64,000 bases of DNA from Muraenolepis orangiensis (GCA_027704905.1 CM051022.1:10553969-10617968), one strand, 5' to 3'. Positions 47,541 to 58,270 are shown, numbered from the stretch's first letter. Made by a program: numbers and translations. Notes: a model not told the origin generated them from the sequence alone.

Positions 47541-48284
47541 ACGGCCAGAAACCCGCAAAAAAAAGCCAATTATAATACGGGGGAGGGGGGAAACGATACG
47601 ATAAAAACACGACCTAACAATCTAAAAAAAAAAGGCAGTAAAACTTCGTGATTTACTTAACCGAGTTCGTTAACCGTTTATACCGTTTATACTTATGCCG
47701 TCAACTCGGCGCACAAGTGAATCGTCGACGTGTCGCAGATGGATGACGTAGGAGTCGGAGCTACTGTTGATAGATAACGCGGCTTCAGGAGGACGGCGGA
47801 GGTGAGACTGTTGTTTTCCTAGCACACATACGCTACAGCTATAGCACAATTTCCGTTGCTTTAAAAAACCCACAACAAGGTTTATTTGCATTTGTTTTGG
47901 TCAGTATCAACATCGACCCTCCTCCGATCAGTTGGTATCGACGTATCTGAAGTCTATCGTTAGCTAGGTCGATCCTAGCCAAGCCCACTGAATTGTTGGC
48001 TAGTAATTAGCAATAGTGCCAGACAGTCTTGACCATACGACGATACGTCGATGAATTTCGCCCCCAAAAACACAACGTAGTTTCTCCCAAACACAACTTG
48101 TAACGTGCACAAATGTGTACGTTACACAAGTGACACACCGTGTACAATGTTCACGTTACACACACACACACACACACACTTACCATTACACACGTGGACA
48201 TGCATAGGGGGTGTGCAAACATCTTGCATGTATGTAGGGGTTTTGTTCATTTCAAATAGTTGTAGTTCAAGTGCGATTATTGTG

Positions 48285-48650
48285 TAGATCTGCCAGTTGC
48301 TAAAAGACAGTCTACTAGGTATACAAACCGTTATACGATTACTTGTATAGTATGTGTGAGATGTGCATAATACTAGGTATATATATATATATACAGGTAA
48401 GTATACAAGTATTTAACAGGTAGTGATTTGGGGTATGCAATTATGAAAAACAGGATAAATATATATGAATGTATATACAGCGGGTAGTGAGCAGGGATAT
48501 GCAGTTCTATCAACAGTTGAAGATTAAAATATATATACGGCAGGTACAGTAAAAATGTACACATTTACAAGTATCTTATCAATAAATATGTAAACTATAG
48601 GTAGAGGTAGGTAGTTGTGATTACAGTGCAAGGCAGTCGAAGACTGCTAC
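48285..48650 (-). repeat. dispersed repeat III, minus copy
   Basis: Contains TATTTAACAGGTAGTGATTT, ATATGCAGTTCTATCAACAG and TTGTGATTACAGTGCAAGGC, the reverse complement of 15640-15925. Confidence 0.75.
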
Positions 48651-49029
48651 TCGCAATCCAATTAATACCAGGAAGAGATACATATGAATATCTAATCCTG
48701 ATTTAAAAATAAATAAATAAAACTGTCGCTGAACTTGGCTACAGATCACATTGAGGACTCCTTTCTAAAGCTGCAATGATAATGTATACTCTTAATGTAT
48801 TTCTACTTTTTAGACTGGCATTAAGTATACATATTTACTTTTTTGAAACGTTAGCTTGCTAACTTAATCTCGTTGCACACATTTGTTTAGTCGATGGTTA
48901 TCTCTGAATCCTGTTCCCCTTGTTTTCTGACTTAACATCATGCACTACAGTAGGCTGTGCAAGACTGTAAATGCCTTCTTCATAAATAATACAAATATCT
49001 GTGGATGTAATATTTTATATATATATATT

Positions 49030-49302
49030 GTTGGGACTTTTTTGCTTGGGAACCGGAGGGTTGCCGGTTCAGGTCCTCCGGACCAAGTACACAGTGAGAA
49101 CTGGTACTTGGAAAAAAGTGCCAGTTTGCCTCCTGGACACTGCCAAGGTGCTCTTGAGCAAGGCACCAGACCCTTTCACTGCTCCCCGGGTGCTGTATGT
49201 TCAAAAGCTGTCCACTGCTCCTAATACTACGATGGGTTAAATGCAGAGAAACAATCGTCACTGTGTGTGACCAATGAAGATGATTCATAAGCCTCCAGAT
49301 TT
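49030..49302 (+). mobile_element. SINE family B copy
   Basis: GGAGGGTTGCCGGTTCAGGT (B-box region), AAGGTGCTCTTGAGCAAGGC, CTGCTCCTAATACTACGATG and GTGACCAATGAAGATGATTC. It differs from the 46-kb copy by an additional GAGAACTGGTACTTGGAAAA segment, which it shares with the inverted copy at 51997-52285. Confidence 0.8.
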
Positions 49303-50171
49303 AAGATCTAAACTATAAACGTAACCTTTTACTTGACGGATTGGTTGGTTAGTTTTAGTTTAGTCGTTTACAAAATGAATTCAGATTATTTCTTCAGATC
49401 CTTATATCATATACCACTTGAGTGGAGCACCTATAGCAAATAAAATCAGCGTGAACCCTTCAAATCTATCCAGTTATATATATTTTTCAGGCAAAAAAAA
49501 AGAATTCTCACCAATTTTCACCCCTGACATGAACCGAACTAATACTTTTGTACAGTGTCTGAGGCATCCAAATCTTGTTAACGGTCTCAATCACATTGGC
49601 TTAGTTTCAATTAATTTCCATTCACCTCACTTCTAGGACATTGGTAACTTTAAATGTTTAATTTAACCAGCGATTAAAAATAATAATATAAAAATAAAAT
49701 ATGAAAAGTCCCTCTGTATTGAAATGATACTCTGCTATCCCCCTATATGTCAACCAATTAACTGTAGTCTTGCATGCTTGGACTAAAGGTTGTCTTAATC
49801 TTTCCATAGATTGCGGTGCAGTGCTTTTTTGTTCACCCCTTACCCAAGCCATTTAGCCAACGAGTAAGTCTGTTTTCATCCTTGTTTTGTATGTCTTATT
49901 TTTTTTTTTAATTAAATATAATTGACAAGAATATCATATCAGCTCTCCTGATGTCTGCTCTTAGTTTTAACGGTACAGTTTACAATCACATCATTTCTAA
50001 GTGACATCAGCGATTTGGTGTCTGTGTACTTAAACTATCAGTGCATATAAGTACAGGCGTAGGCTAACCTGGTCCATATAAAAGTTGTAGATGCAAAATA
50101 AGTGTTTTATAGTCAATTTAGGTAGACTTCTTATGTTAACCTGCCTGCCGATCCTTGGTTTCCCCTTCCAG

Positions 50172-50236
50172 TGACGTACAGAAGAGAAAGGTTCACGCGA
50201 GAGCCACATGACGAGCGCTTCCAACAGGAGAAAGCA
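50172..50236 (+). CDS. PPHLN1: PPHLN1 first recognisable coding exon
   Basis: Acceptor TTCCCCTTCCAG, then TG followed by TYRRERFTREPHDERFQQEK and A, donor GCA|GTGAGT, phase 0. The leading TG suggests the start codon is split across the intron (A|TG), giving MTYRRE like human MAYRRD. The 5' exon supplying the A was not identified. Confidence 0.75.
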
Positions 50237-50448
50237 GTGAGTCCCTCGTTTCTATCCAGAACACATTGACAATGAACCATGTCAAGAATGTCCCCATAAT
50301 CCTTGGCCTCAATGTGGTTTGGTCGGTTCAACGTTGGAAAACCTTCAAAACCGTCGGTGTGAATGAACTTGGACATTCTATGAATCAGAAACAGAATGCC
50401 TTTCAACTAAATTGTCCCACAATCCCCAAGACACTCATACATACAAAC

Positions 50449-51453
50449 TAGAGGTGGGACGATCGATCGGCTTCCGATCATTATCGGCCGATTTTGAAGA
50501 AAAATGCGCAATCGGAGAATGCCGATCTTTCTTTAATGTTGCCGATTTCATAGCCGATCCTGCACGTGAGAAACACGTGAGCTCATCTCTTTACCAGCGA
50601 GTAAAACACGTGGGGCCCGCCTCTTTTCTAAACAGAGCGATACTCGCCCTGCCTCAATGTCAGCGGTGTCTGCAGTGTGGATTTTCTTCAAAGTGTGTGA
50701 TACAGATGTAACATTTGCCATCTGTAATGTGTGCAAAGAGAAAATATCTCGTGGAGGAAGCAAGGTAAAAAATTTCAACACGACAAATTTAATAAGACAC
50801 CTGAAAACCCATCACCCAGCACAGCATGGCGAGTTTGTTAAACTGACCGTGGAGAACGAGAACCCCAGGAATGCATGATGGGTGAAACTGTTCTATAATA
50901 CAGGGGTTCCCACCCTTTTTTGTGCCATGGACCGGCAGATACATGAAAAAAAATCTCGCGGACCAGTTGTCAATTTTCGCGGACCGGTTGTCAAAGTGTG
51001 TGTCAACACACACCCCTAACAAAACGGCAGGGCTCGATTTCAGTATAAACGCGCATGTACGCGCAGCGCCCGTAACACAAACCCCGGCTCGTTCGCGACC
51101 GACACGTCACTAGCGCGTAGTCTCTTTAGTAGCGCGTGTAACTGAAAGTCTCTCGTTATGCCGCCGATATATATTTAATCTATATATATAGATGATGCCG
51201 TTCACCTATACTCAAATTATTTGAGTCAAATATGATGATAAACACACAGCTGTTTCGCCGCCCGGCAGTAACACCTCCACGGCCCGGTACCGGTCCGCGG
51301 CCCGGCGTTTGGGAACCCCTGCTAATAGACTGCTATAGCAGCAATACACTGTAGACCGCTATAGCTGCAAAAAAAATATCGGTGATCGGTGGGGCCGATA
51401 TTTCTCATTGTGATCGGTGATCGGTGGCAAAAAACGTGATCGTCCCATCCCTA
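50449..51453 (+). mobile_element. hAT element with BED-finger fragment and nested insertion
   Basis: Ends TAGAGGTGGGACGATC and GATCGTCCCATCCCTA are imperfect inverted repeats. The flanks carry the exact 8-bp duplication ATACAAAC (50441-50448 and 51454-51461). Inside, a plus-strand frame from 50657 encodes a BED-type zinc finger (FAICNVCKEKISRGG then NLIRHLKTHHP), the DNA-binding part of hAT transposases; it stops at 50878. The catalytic part is absent and a second element interrupts the copy. Inserted in PPHLN1 intron. Confidence 0.9.
50901..51321. mobile_element. nested non-autonomous hAT-like element
   Basis: Begins CAGGGGTTCCCACCC and ends CGTTTGGGAACCCCTG, near-perfect terminal inverted repeats. 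It also contains GGACCGGTTGTC and GGTACCGGTCCGCGGCCCGG. The flanking octamers (CTATAATA and CTAATAGA) match only partly, so target duplication is not clear. Confidence 0.8.
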
Positions 51454-51619
51454 ATACAAACAATACAAAATCGAGCCAGAAAAAAATTGCCATTTAAAAT
51501 ATTGAATATATACATATTATAAACAGAAGGGCAAATTACTAATTTACTGTTCGTACTAAAAGGTGCTTGAAGGTGGATGAACATGTAATGTAGTATTGAT
51601 ACGATACAGTATTTAAGTT

Positions 51620-51835
51620 ACACAGAACAGGACAGTCCAATAATAGTCCAACAGTACAGTATTGTAGTCACTGTCGGTGTTTGACAGTGTTCAGTTTGCG
51701 TATGGCACTGGGGTAGAAACTGTTCTTGAGTCTCTTGGTCCGTAATTCGATGGACCTGAACCGCCTACCAGAGGGCAGCAGGTCAAACAGGTGATGTCCC
51801 GGGTGGGAAGAGTCTAGGAATAGGTTTAGCTTCTA
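51620..51835 (-). mobile_element. LINE 3' fragment (C-terminal ORF2)
   Basis: On minus it reads LPSGRRFRSIELRTKRLKNS, the usual end of L2/Rex1-type ORF2, then runs out. It is similar to, but distinct from, the terminus at 42400. Confidence 0.75.
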
Positions 51836-51996
51836 AAAACTTTAAAAGTATTCCAAATACAACTGTGGATTCTGACCGGGCGTCACACATATGTAGTACA
51901 TGTATGTACTCTCTGTCTTTTATAGCAGAGCCACCGTGTGTCACGATTAGATTTGTGGCTCTGTGGTCTTAAGGGGGGATGTTTATCGTCTGTCTC

Positions 51997-52285
51997 AATC
52001 TAAATCTGATTGAATCCTCTCTATTGGTCACATACATGTACACACACAGTGCAATTTGTTTCTCTGCATTATACCCATCCTAGTATTAGGAGCAGTGGGC
52101 AGCTATTGTGTCTAAACCGCGCCCGGGGAGCAGTATAGGGGTCTAGTGCCTTGCTCAAGGGCACCTCGGCAGTGACAAACTGGCGCCTTTTTCCAAGTAC
52201 CAGTTCTCACTAGGTCTGTTTCGGGGACTTGAACCGGCTACCCTCTGGTTCTCAAGCCAAGTCCCAACAGACTGAGCTACTGTGA
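51997..52285 (-). mobile_element. SINE family B, inverted copy
   Basis: Reverse complement of the 49-kb copy: GAATCCTCTCTATTGGTCAC (tail), TAGTATTAGGAGCAGTGGGC, GCTCAAGGGCACCTCGGCAG, GGGACTTGAACCGGCTACC (B-box region) and CAGACTGAGCTACTG (A-box end). Confidence 0.85.
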
Positions 52286-52494
52286 TGTCACATACCCGGG
52301 AGTATCTGAAGAGGCTCAGTCAGCCAACATTGTGACCTTCAGTATTCACCTCCTGCTTAAAAGTTGATTGGCCACAACTTCAAGGACTTCTATGACCTTG
52401 GAGATGTTGCCCACAAATCTTCTGTTCTGTAACATTAAAACCATTGGTCGTAAAACAGGCAAATATCCCGGTCCGTCCTAGTTTTGCACAGCTT

Positions 52495-52760
52495 GAGTTA
52501 ATTCTGAAGAGACGGAGAGTCAGTAATTGCAAAGTGTATCGGTGAAGAGGTGGACTGTGAGGACCTTTCTGACTGTCTGATGTGGTCGAGGAGGGCGTTC
52601 CGCGACTGGGTGCCGCGACTAAGAAGGCCCTGTCGCCCCAGGTCCGGAGCTTGGTCCTCGTAGTAACATCCACGGGGTACATCGATGTCAATGTTCGCTG
52701 TTCTAGAATAGTGTTTCTGATTTCTCTGCAGAAATGGGGCAATGACGCTAGTCACTGTAC
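52495..52760 (-). mobile_element. LINE ORF2 C-terminal fragment
   Basis: Minus-strand pieces LRTWGDRAFLVAAPS and, after a frameshift, NALLDHIRQSERSSQ resemble the conserved RGDRAF..AAP.LWN.LP..IR end of many fish LINEs. Broken. Confidence 0.7.
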
Positions 52761-53132
52761 CCTTCTAATTGGTGTCTACACAAAATTATGTGTCTTTTTA
52801 GAGCGCATTTCAAATCAAAATATCTTGCATACTGTAGCTTTAATTAGGGTAATATTTACTCATTAAAAGACTGGAAGTTTCAAATGACAGCAGTAAATAT
52901 TGCATCATTTAAGGGGCCTCTTAAAAAGAATACCGGCTTCTATTATATTCTCATCATCATTAGTTTCTATGCTTATTTTTTAGTTAGGCATATTTACGAT
53001 CTTATGTTTGCTTTTTTTTCACTTCAGAAGCATTTTTTGGTCCAGTAGAAAGTGTCTTGTACCAAAATAAACGACAATTGCAATGATGAAGCCGAGGTAA
53101 AAATGATTCTTCTTCCTGTTAATTACCTCCAG

Positions 53133-53351
53133 ATGTCCTACCCACGAGCGGCCGGGGCCCCGGAGAGAAGGGGCCCGTTCGGCCGACCGGAGGAAGACTA
53201 CGGCCGCGGCGGCTACGACTACGATGGCGGCCCCCGGTACTTCCCCAACGGAGGCGGCCCCCGCAATTACCACGGCGAGGATCAAAGGAGTTACCATGGC
53301 GACAACCTTCATTTCCCCGCCGAGCGCCGGGCTGGCCCGCCGGCGAGGAGG
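53133..53351 (+). CDS. PPHLN1: PPHLN1 exon (Gly/Tyr/Arg-rich)
   Basis: Acceptor AATTACCTCCAG, 73 codons in phase 0: MSYPRAAGAPERRGPFGRPE, then YGRGGYDYDGGPRYFPNGGG, and finally ERRAGPPARR, donor AGG|GTGAGT. The composition fits the Tyr/Gly/Arg-rich N-terminal half of periphilin (human has RRSGPPHRG). It begins with ATG, so it could be an alternative start. Confidence 0.85.
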
Positions 53352-53469
53352 GTGAGTGCATTTCTGAACGAATATGTTTTATTTTTTATTGCTTGTACTT
53401 TTGTTTTGATTCATGGCTTGACACCTCAGCGCTGCGCTCTCCTGCTGTTGATTCAAGGTGTTTTTATTT

Positions 53470-53840
53470 GACAATTGACAAATTGAATGCATACTCCCCA
53501 TTTCCTCCCGCAGTATGAATTTCCTACAACAATACTATACTAAACTATGCAATACTTTACTATACTAAACAATATATATATACTACAAACAACACCATAA
53601 ACTACCTTCTATATACTATAAACAACACTATACTAAAACAATGCTGTGCACAATAAAAATAATAATAAAGTGACTGATGGATGATATGATATGTGGTGAT
53701 TTGTGCAAAAGCATTTAAAGTGCCAGTAGTACAGCAGCATCACGAATGATGTGCAGTACAGTGTAGGACAGTGAAGTAACTGTAATGAGTCCAGTAAAAT
53801 ATGACAGTAGTATGACAGTGTCATGTAATATGGGTGACAT
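53470..53840 (-). mobile_element. 5'-truncated LINE 3' end
   Basis: Matches 42040-42380 (TACTCCCCATTTCCTCCCGC, AAGTGACTGATGGATGAT, AAGCATTTAAAGTGCCAG). Same orientation as the LINE in ZCRB1 intron 6. Confidence 0.8.
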
Positions 53841-53939
53841 GTGCGTTATGTATTGCGTGCGTGTATATATACTGAGATACAATGGACATAGAGGTCACGC
53901 TCACTGAAGTTAAGACGGGCATGATGGGAGAAACCTGGA

Positions 53940-54120
53940 AGAAGATTCAAGATGTTTTTATTTGCCACATGGAATAGTACAACGGAATGCTTACTCCCCA
54001 AATCCCCCCCCCCCCCCCCCCCCGCCATATGATTTTCAACAATACTATATTATACAATACTATACTATAAACAACACTATATACCTACGATATGCTCTTC
54101 TATATGCTAAACAATATACT
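53940..54120 (-). mobile_element. 5'-truncated LINE 3' end, second copy
   Basis: AAGATTCAAGATGTTTTTAT, GGAATGCTTACTCCCCAAAT and a C homopolymer (about 54005-54023) replacing the usual CCCTCCTGCAG. Confidence 0.75.
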
Positions 54121-54384
54121 ACTCTCATAAATTGATGAATGAATTGAAATGGTTTCCAAAACTGTAGTGGAGTGCTGTTCTGTGGCGCCCCCTAGTGTTC
54201 AGCACTGTACGGTACTTCTTGTTGCAACCAGTGATTCAACTCTATGGGGACTGTGTTTTTACGGAAACCTTATACCCGTTTCTGTAATGCAACACATTTC
54301 CAAGTAAGAGAGGGTGTTTGGGCAGCACTTAACATGGCCAGGGATGTGTATTATCGATCCTAAAGGATTAGATTCGCTATATTC

Positions 54385-54637
54385 GGGGCGGCAGTATAGC
54401 TCAGGAGGTAGAGCGGTCGCCTCACAACCGAAGGGTCGCTGGTTTGATCCCCCGGCTCCTCCTAGCAAAAACTGTCGGTGTCCTTGAGCAAGACACCCTA
54501 ACTGCTACCCTAACTGCTACCCTAACTGCTCCTGACGTGCTGGCTGTCTCCTTGCATGGCTGACTCCGCCGTCGGTGTATGAATGGGTAATGTGAGGACT
54601 TTACATGACTTGTAAAGCGCTTTGGATAAAAGCCGCC

Positions 54638-54668
<31 letters not shown>
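54385..54668 (+). mobile_element. tRNA-headed SINE, family A, copy 2
   Basis: GGGGCGGCAGTATAGCTCAG, GGTAGAGCGGTCGCCTCACA, GGTTTGATCCCC, a small internal triplication of CCCTAACTGCTA, TAAAGCGCTTTGGATAAAAG and a 3' ATT microsatellite (about 54637-54665). Confidence 0.88.
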
Positions 54669-54669
<1 letters not shown>

Positions 54670-54802
54670 AGAGAACAAGAAATTGGAAGTACAAACAGAA
54701 TGTTATGCTGCCTGCCTCCTATTGCAAGGGGGGTGTTTTTATCCTTGAATTCTCTTCTCATCATAACCGTTGTGCACTGTGTGTGCTTTGTTGTTTTTGT
54801 AG

Positions 54803-54867
54803 GAGGAGTATCCATATAGAGTACCCAGAGAAGACCCGCCCCACCCAGCACGCACCGTGGAGTTTGG
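54803..54867 (+). CDS. PPHLN1: PPHLN1 exon
   Basis: Acceptor TTGTTTTTGTAG, then EEYPYRVPREDPPHPARTVE and FG (GG of the last codon), phase 2 at TTTGG|GTGAGG. Arg/Pro/Tyr-rich, in frame with the 53-kb exon. Confidence 0.85.
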
Positions 54868-55494
54868 GTGAGGCATATTCTCTCTCTCTCTCTCTCGCTC
54901 TCTCGTGTTGTACAAAGTTCATCGCCGTGACATCACACATACAGCCTGTGCTGTGAACCAGCAGTGTGGCGTTCACTTCCTGTGGTCGAGCCCATAGGGA
55001 GCATGGTGAAGTTTGGGCGCGGAGCACAGTGGCACGCCTCCATTTACGTCAGTGACACCTTGTGTGAAAGGTTTTATGTGTACAGGGCGGATCGTAAATC
55101 ACCGGTCTGGTCCACCCTATATTGGCCTGCCACTGCCACCATTCATTCACCACCCCCCCTTTCGGGGTACTTCACGTAAGGAAGGCTAGCCTCGGGTCCA
55201 TGCTGGTAGTGGTCTGCCTTCTCTCACATGCACCTCTCCCGAAATTGCTAGGTACACATAGGGACGACTTTTTGCCGCTTACATTCCCGGTAGTACTTGA
55301 TCGTCATTATTATTATTATTATTATTATTAATAAACAAAAAGGGGTGCAGGTACACTAGATGCATTTGATGAAAGGCCTAACAAAAACGTAATTGTTTTT
55401 TTAAAACAAGAAATCTATGAAAGGCATATACACATATGCAATATAGACACATTAATGTCATTGAACTGTTTCTTCACAGTTTTACAAGTATAAA

Positions 55495-55960
55495 GCAGTG
55501 AGTGGAAATCGTATGTGCAATACCCGACGACAGACAGCAGTTAGAAAAATAAAAACAAACCTGTATAAAGTTAAATATATAAAATAAAAATGCAATTTAT
55601 AAAATGCGATATATCGGCACAGAAAAAGAGCAATATGTATATATAAATCAATGTAATAAAATATGCATTGTTATATGCTATACACCCTTGTTCAGCAGCC
55701 TGATGGCCTGACTGTGGAAGCTATCTCTGAGTTTATTTGTACGACACTTGATACTGCGGTATCGCCTGCCTGACGGTAACAGTGTATACAGTTCGTGGCT
55801 GGGGTGGGCAATGTCTTTTATGATAAAACAGATTCTACTCGTCATTCTGGTCCTTGTGGCCAGTATTGATGTACTGGTTCCTTGTGTCCGGGTCCTTGAC
55901 GAAGAGCAGGAGCGGAAGCGGTGTGGTCCACATTCCTGGACCATTATCTAGGTGCTGGAC
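55495..55960 (-). mobile_element. 5'-truncated LINE, C-terminal ORF2 and 3' UTR
   Basis: From 55944 on minus the frame is open to the stop at 55678: LLPSGRRYRSIKCRTNKLRD and SFHSQAIRLLNKGV. The 3' UTR contains TGCAATACCCGACGACAGAC. Same family as the fragment at 15935-16310. Confidence 0.85.
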
Positions 55961-56236
55961 CGGTTCCACCTCGTGTGTTTACACCCGCACGCTTGTGCGA
56001 GTGAGTCAAAGCCATATTAGGCTTGTTCCTCGCCTACCCTCTCTCCCTCTTATCGTCACCCAGCTCTGTGTACCGTTTCCACTGCGGCTATCGTTCCAAA
56101 CACAAAGTTAAAATAAATATCAGTTTTTATATCTATACTTTTAAAGAAATTAAACCTTTCAATCCAAGGATGTTTTTACTTGTTTATCCAAACAGTTTGA
56201 AGCACGCGCTGAATGGGTTTTATCAATATTCTACGT

Positions 56237-56591
56237 CAGTGTTTCTCAAATTCATTTTTTTTTTACTAATGTACCCCCTCCAAAGTTATTAGTACCCCCG
56301 TTCACCAGCACAATCGTTTATAGGAGGGAGATTTTGGTCTTTATGAATATAAACAATGTTTGTGCATATTATTTGGTGAGCATGGAAATTAAACGAGTGT
56401 TGCAAACACTTACGTTTTAGTGAAAAGTAACACACGGGCATCGCTTATGATTTCCGTCATTCGTTGGGAAGATTTCCAGAATGTGTAGGTTAGTGTTGAG
56501 ATGCACTTCCATTGTTAATACCCCCTGCGACCCTTCAAAGTACCCCCCCCCCCCACCAAGTGGTACGCGTACCCCCCTTTAGGAATCCCTA
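56237..56591. mobile_element. short non-autonomous hAT element
   Basis: 355 bp between exact 8-bp duplications TTCTACGT (56229-56236 and 56592-56599). Ends CAGTGTTTCTCAA and TTAGGAATCCCTA are weakly inverted. No coding sequence. It includes GTACCCCC motifs near both ends. Confidence 0.8.
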
Positions 56592-56639
56592 TTCTACGTG
56601 GAAAAGCCTCACGGTGGTGCAGGTTTAGTTCTTCTAGGT

Positions 56640-56790
56640 CTCTCTTCATGAAGGATGTATTGACCCAGTTTGGATGTTCCACTCCCAGCCCAAAGTCTCT
56701 GCGTTTGAACCCCCAATGCCTGCAGGCCACCTGACCGCGGGCATCCCTGAGCAACACACCCTAACCCCTGCCTGCTCATTAATAATTCTA
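56640..56790 (+). mobile_element. decayed tRNA-like SINE fragment
   Basis: GCGTTTGAACCCCCAATGCC (B-box-like) followed by CATCCCTGAGCAACACACCCTAACC, a motif common to SINE family A bodies. Low confidence. Confidence 0.4.
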
Positions 56791-57079
56791 CTGTATATCA
56801 TAACAATTTTTGAAAAAAAGGACATAATACGATTTTTAAAAGGCTTGATAAAAGCAAGTAATTACTTTCGAGGCTGGCCCACAATGATGCAACACATGCA
56901 AACCATGGTCCTTTGAAGCTCTTTCCCTTTATTTTTTATTTCCCTTTCATGTCACCATGAAGCATATACGTGTGTGTGGGTGTCCAAAACCGATATGCAT
57001 GTTATTGCTTTTGTCCTACAAGCATGCGTGCCCCACCCCCCCACGCCGTGCGAAGCCAGGGCATGTATCCTGCACCCAG

Positions 57080-57139
57080 GACCATCCCGGAGAGCGGAGA
57101 CGACTCACTAATGCAGGCCATCCTCAGCCTGGACAGAAG
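57080..57139 (+). CDS. PPHLN1: PPHLN1 exon (60 nt)
   Basis: One base completing Gly, then TIPESGDDSLMQAILSLDR and AG of Ser, donor AGAAG|GTAAGG. The acceptor at CCTGCACCCAG was chosen because the alternative at GAAGCCAG (57058) breaks the frame with either neighbour. Moderately secure. Confidence 0.72.
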
Positions 57140-57278
57140 GTAAGGTTGGGCCGGGAAAACTGGTACAATTCAAACTTTAAGCCTGTTTGGGGTGGCGGCT
57201 CAAGCCACTCGCGCTGCTACCCATGAAGGCAATGTGTCTTGTAAGGGACCCGGTCTTGATCCACTCGTACGCCCCCGA

Positions 57279-57690
57279 TCTGTCTGTGTGTGTCTCTCTC
57301 TCTCCCTGTTTCTCTCTGTCTATCAATCTATGTCTATCCATGTCTCTGTCTCTCCATCTCTCTGTCTCTATCCCTCTCTGTCTTCGTCTCTTTTTTATTT
57401 GTCTCTCTCTTGTCTCTGTCTGTCTGACTGTCTCTCTCTGTCTCTTTCCTTCTCGTTCTGTGTCTCTATCTCTCTGTCTCTGTCTGTCTGCCTCTATCTG
57501 TCTCTGTCTGTCTATATCTCTGTCTCTGTCTGTCACTATATTTCTCTCTGTCTATCTGTCTCTGTCTGTTTGTCTCTTTCTGTGTCTCGTCTGTCTCTGT
57601 CTCTCTCTCTCTCTGTATGTCTGTCTCTATCTCTCTCTGTCTATCTCTCTATCACTGTATGTCTCTACATGTCTCTGTCTCTCTCTGCAG
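57279..57690 (+). repeat. (CTGTCT/CTCTGT)n pyrimidine-rich array
   Basis: About 400 bp of CTCT/CTGT units ending directly in the acceptor CTCTCTCTGCAG of the next PPHLN1 exon. It forms an extremely long polypyrimidine tract. Confidence 0.95.
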
Positions 57691-58007
57691 TGAGGACAGG
57701 GAGGCCTACAGGAGGAAGTCGGCCCCCTTCCCACCTATCCGCGACCGCTCCCCGGTGCGACGCTCTGACGTGCCCCGCTCCGACCTGCCCCGCTCCGACC
57801 TGCCCCGCTCCGACCTGCCCCGCTCCGACCTGCCCCGCTCGGATGTGCCCCGCTCAGACGTGCCCCGCTCAGACGTGCCCCGCTCAGACGTGCCCCGCTC
57901 AGACGTGCCCCGCTCCCCTCACAGCCGCTCTGGATCCAGCGTCAGCAGCCGGAGCTACTCTCCGGACCGCGCCAAGGCCCTTCCCTTCAACCCCCAGCAG
58001 GGCAAGG
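57691..58007 (+). CDS. PPHLN1: PPHLN1 exon with RSD(V/L)P repeats
   Basis: T completing Ser, then EDREAYRRKSAPFPPIRDRS and PVR, ten RSD(V/L)P pentapeptides (57761-57910), then SPHSRSGSSVSSRSYSPDRA and PQQGK, ending in phase 1 at AAGG|GTAAGC. The sequence after the repeats is almost identical to human periphilin, which fixes the identity; the pentapeptide array is not in the human protein as I know it. Confidence 0.95.
57761..57910 (+). repeat. 15-bp coding minisatellite, 10 units
   Basis: Unit CGCTC(C/A)GAC(C/G)TGCCC. Order of variants: one V, four L, five V. Exactly in frame, giving ten RSD(V/L)P pentapeptides. Confidence 0.97.
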
Positions 58008-58270
58008 GTAAGCCAGTCCAATCCCTTCCCATAATGCACGGGCGGGGAGGCGGGGGGGGGGGGGGGTTCTGTATATGTGTGAAGTTCTCATGCAACATTA
58101 CATTGTAGTTGTTCGGTTGGCAGAAATGAATGTCCTAATTTTAATGAATGTCAAGTTCAAACGTGCTTAATTTATGTTTTAGTAAATGTATTTGTTTAGC
58201 ATTTAAGATATTTGCCTTAATAATTCACTTGGATGGATTCAATGTAAATTGTCAATGTCTGGCTTTGCAG

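Larger units (their letters stand above)
46973..50171. other. ZCRB1-PPHLN1 divergent interval
   Basis: About 3.2 kb. A repeat-poor, CpG-bearing stretch at 47640-48060 is the best place for the shared promoter and non-coding first exons; it includes a consensus donor GGCGGAG|GTGAGA on plus near 47795. The rest is mostly dispersed repeats and a SINE. No first exon could be fixed. Confidence 0.5.

Noticed and set aside
57060..57139. Alternative 80-nt PPHLN1 exon from GAAGCCAG|GGCATG
   Set aside because: Its length makes the frame inconsistent with either the upstream (phase 2) or downstream (phase 2) exon; the 60-nt form fits both.
57727..58034. Second reading frame through the PPHLN1 VNTR exon (Cys/Pro/Ala repeats)
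   Set aside because: Shadow frame of the 15-bp repeat; the RSD(V/L)P frame continues into the conserved SPHSRSGSS segment.
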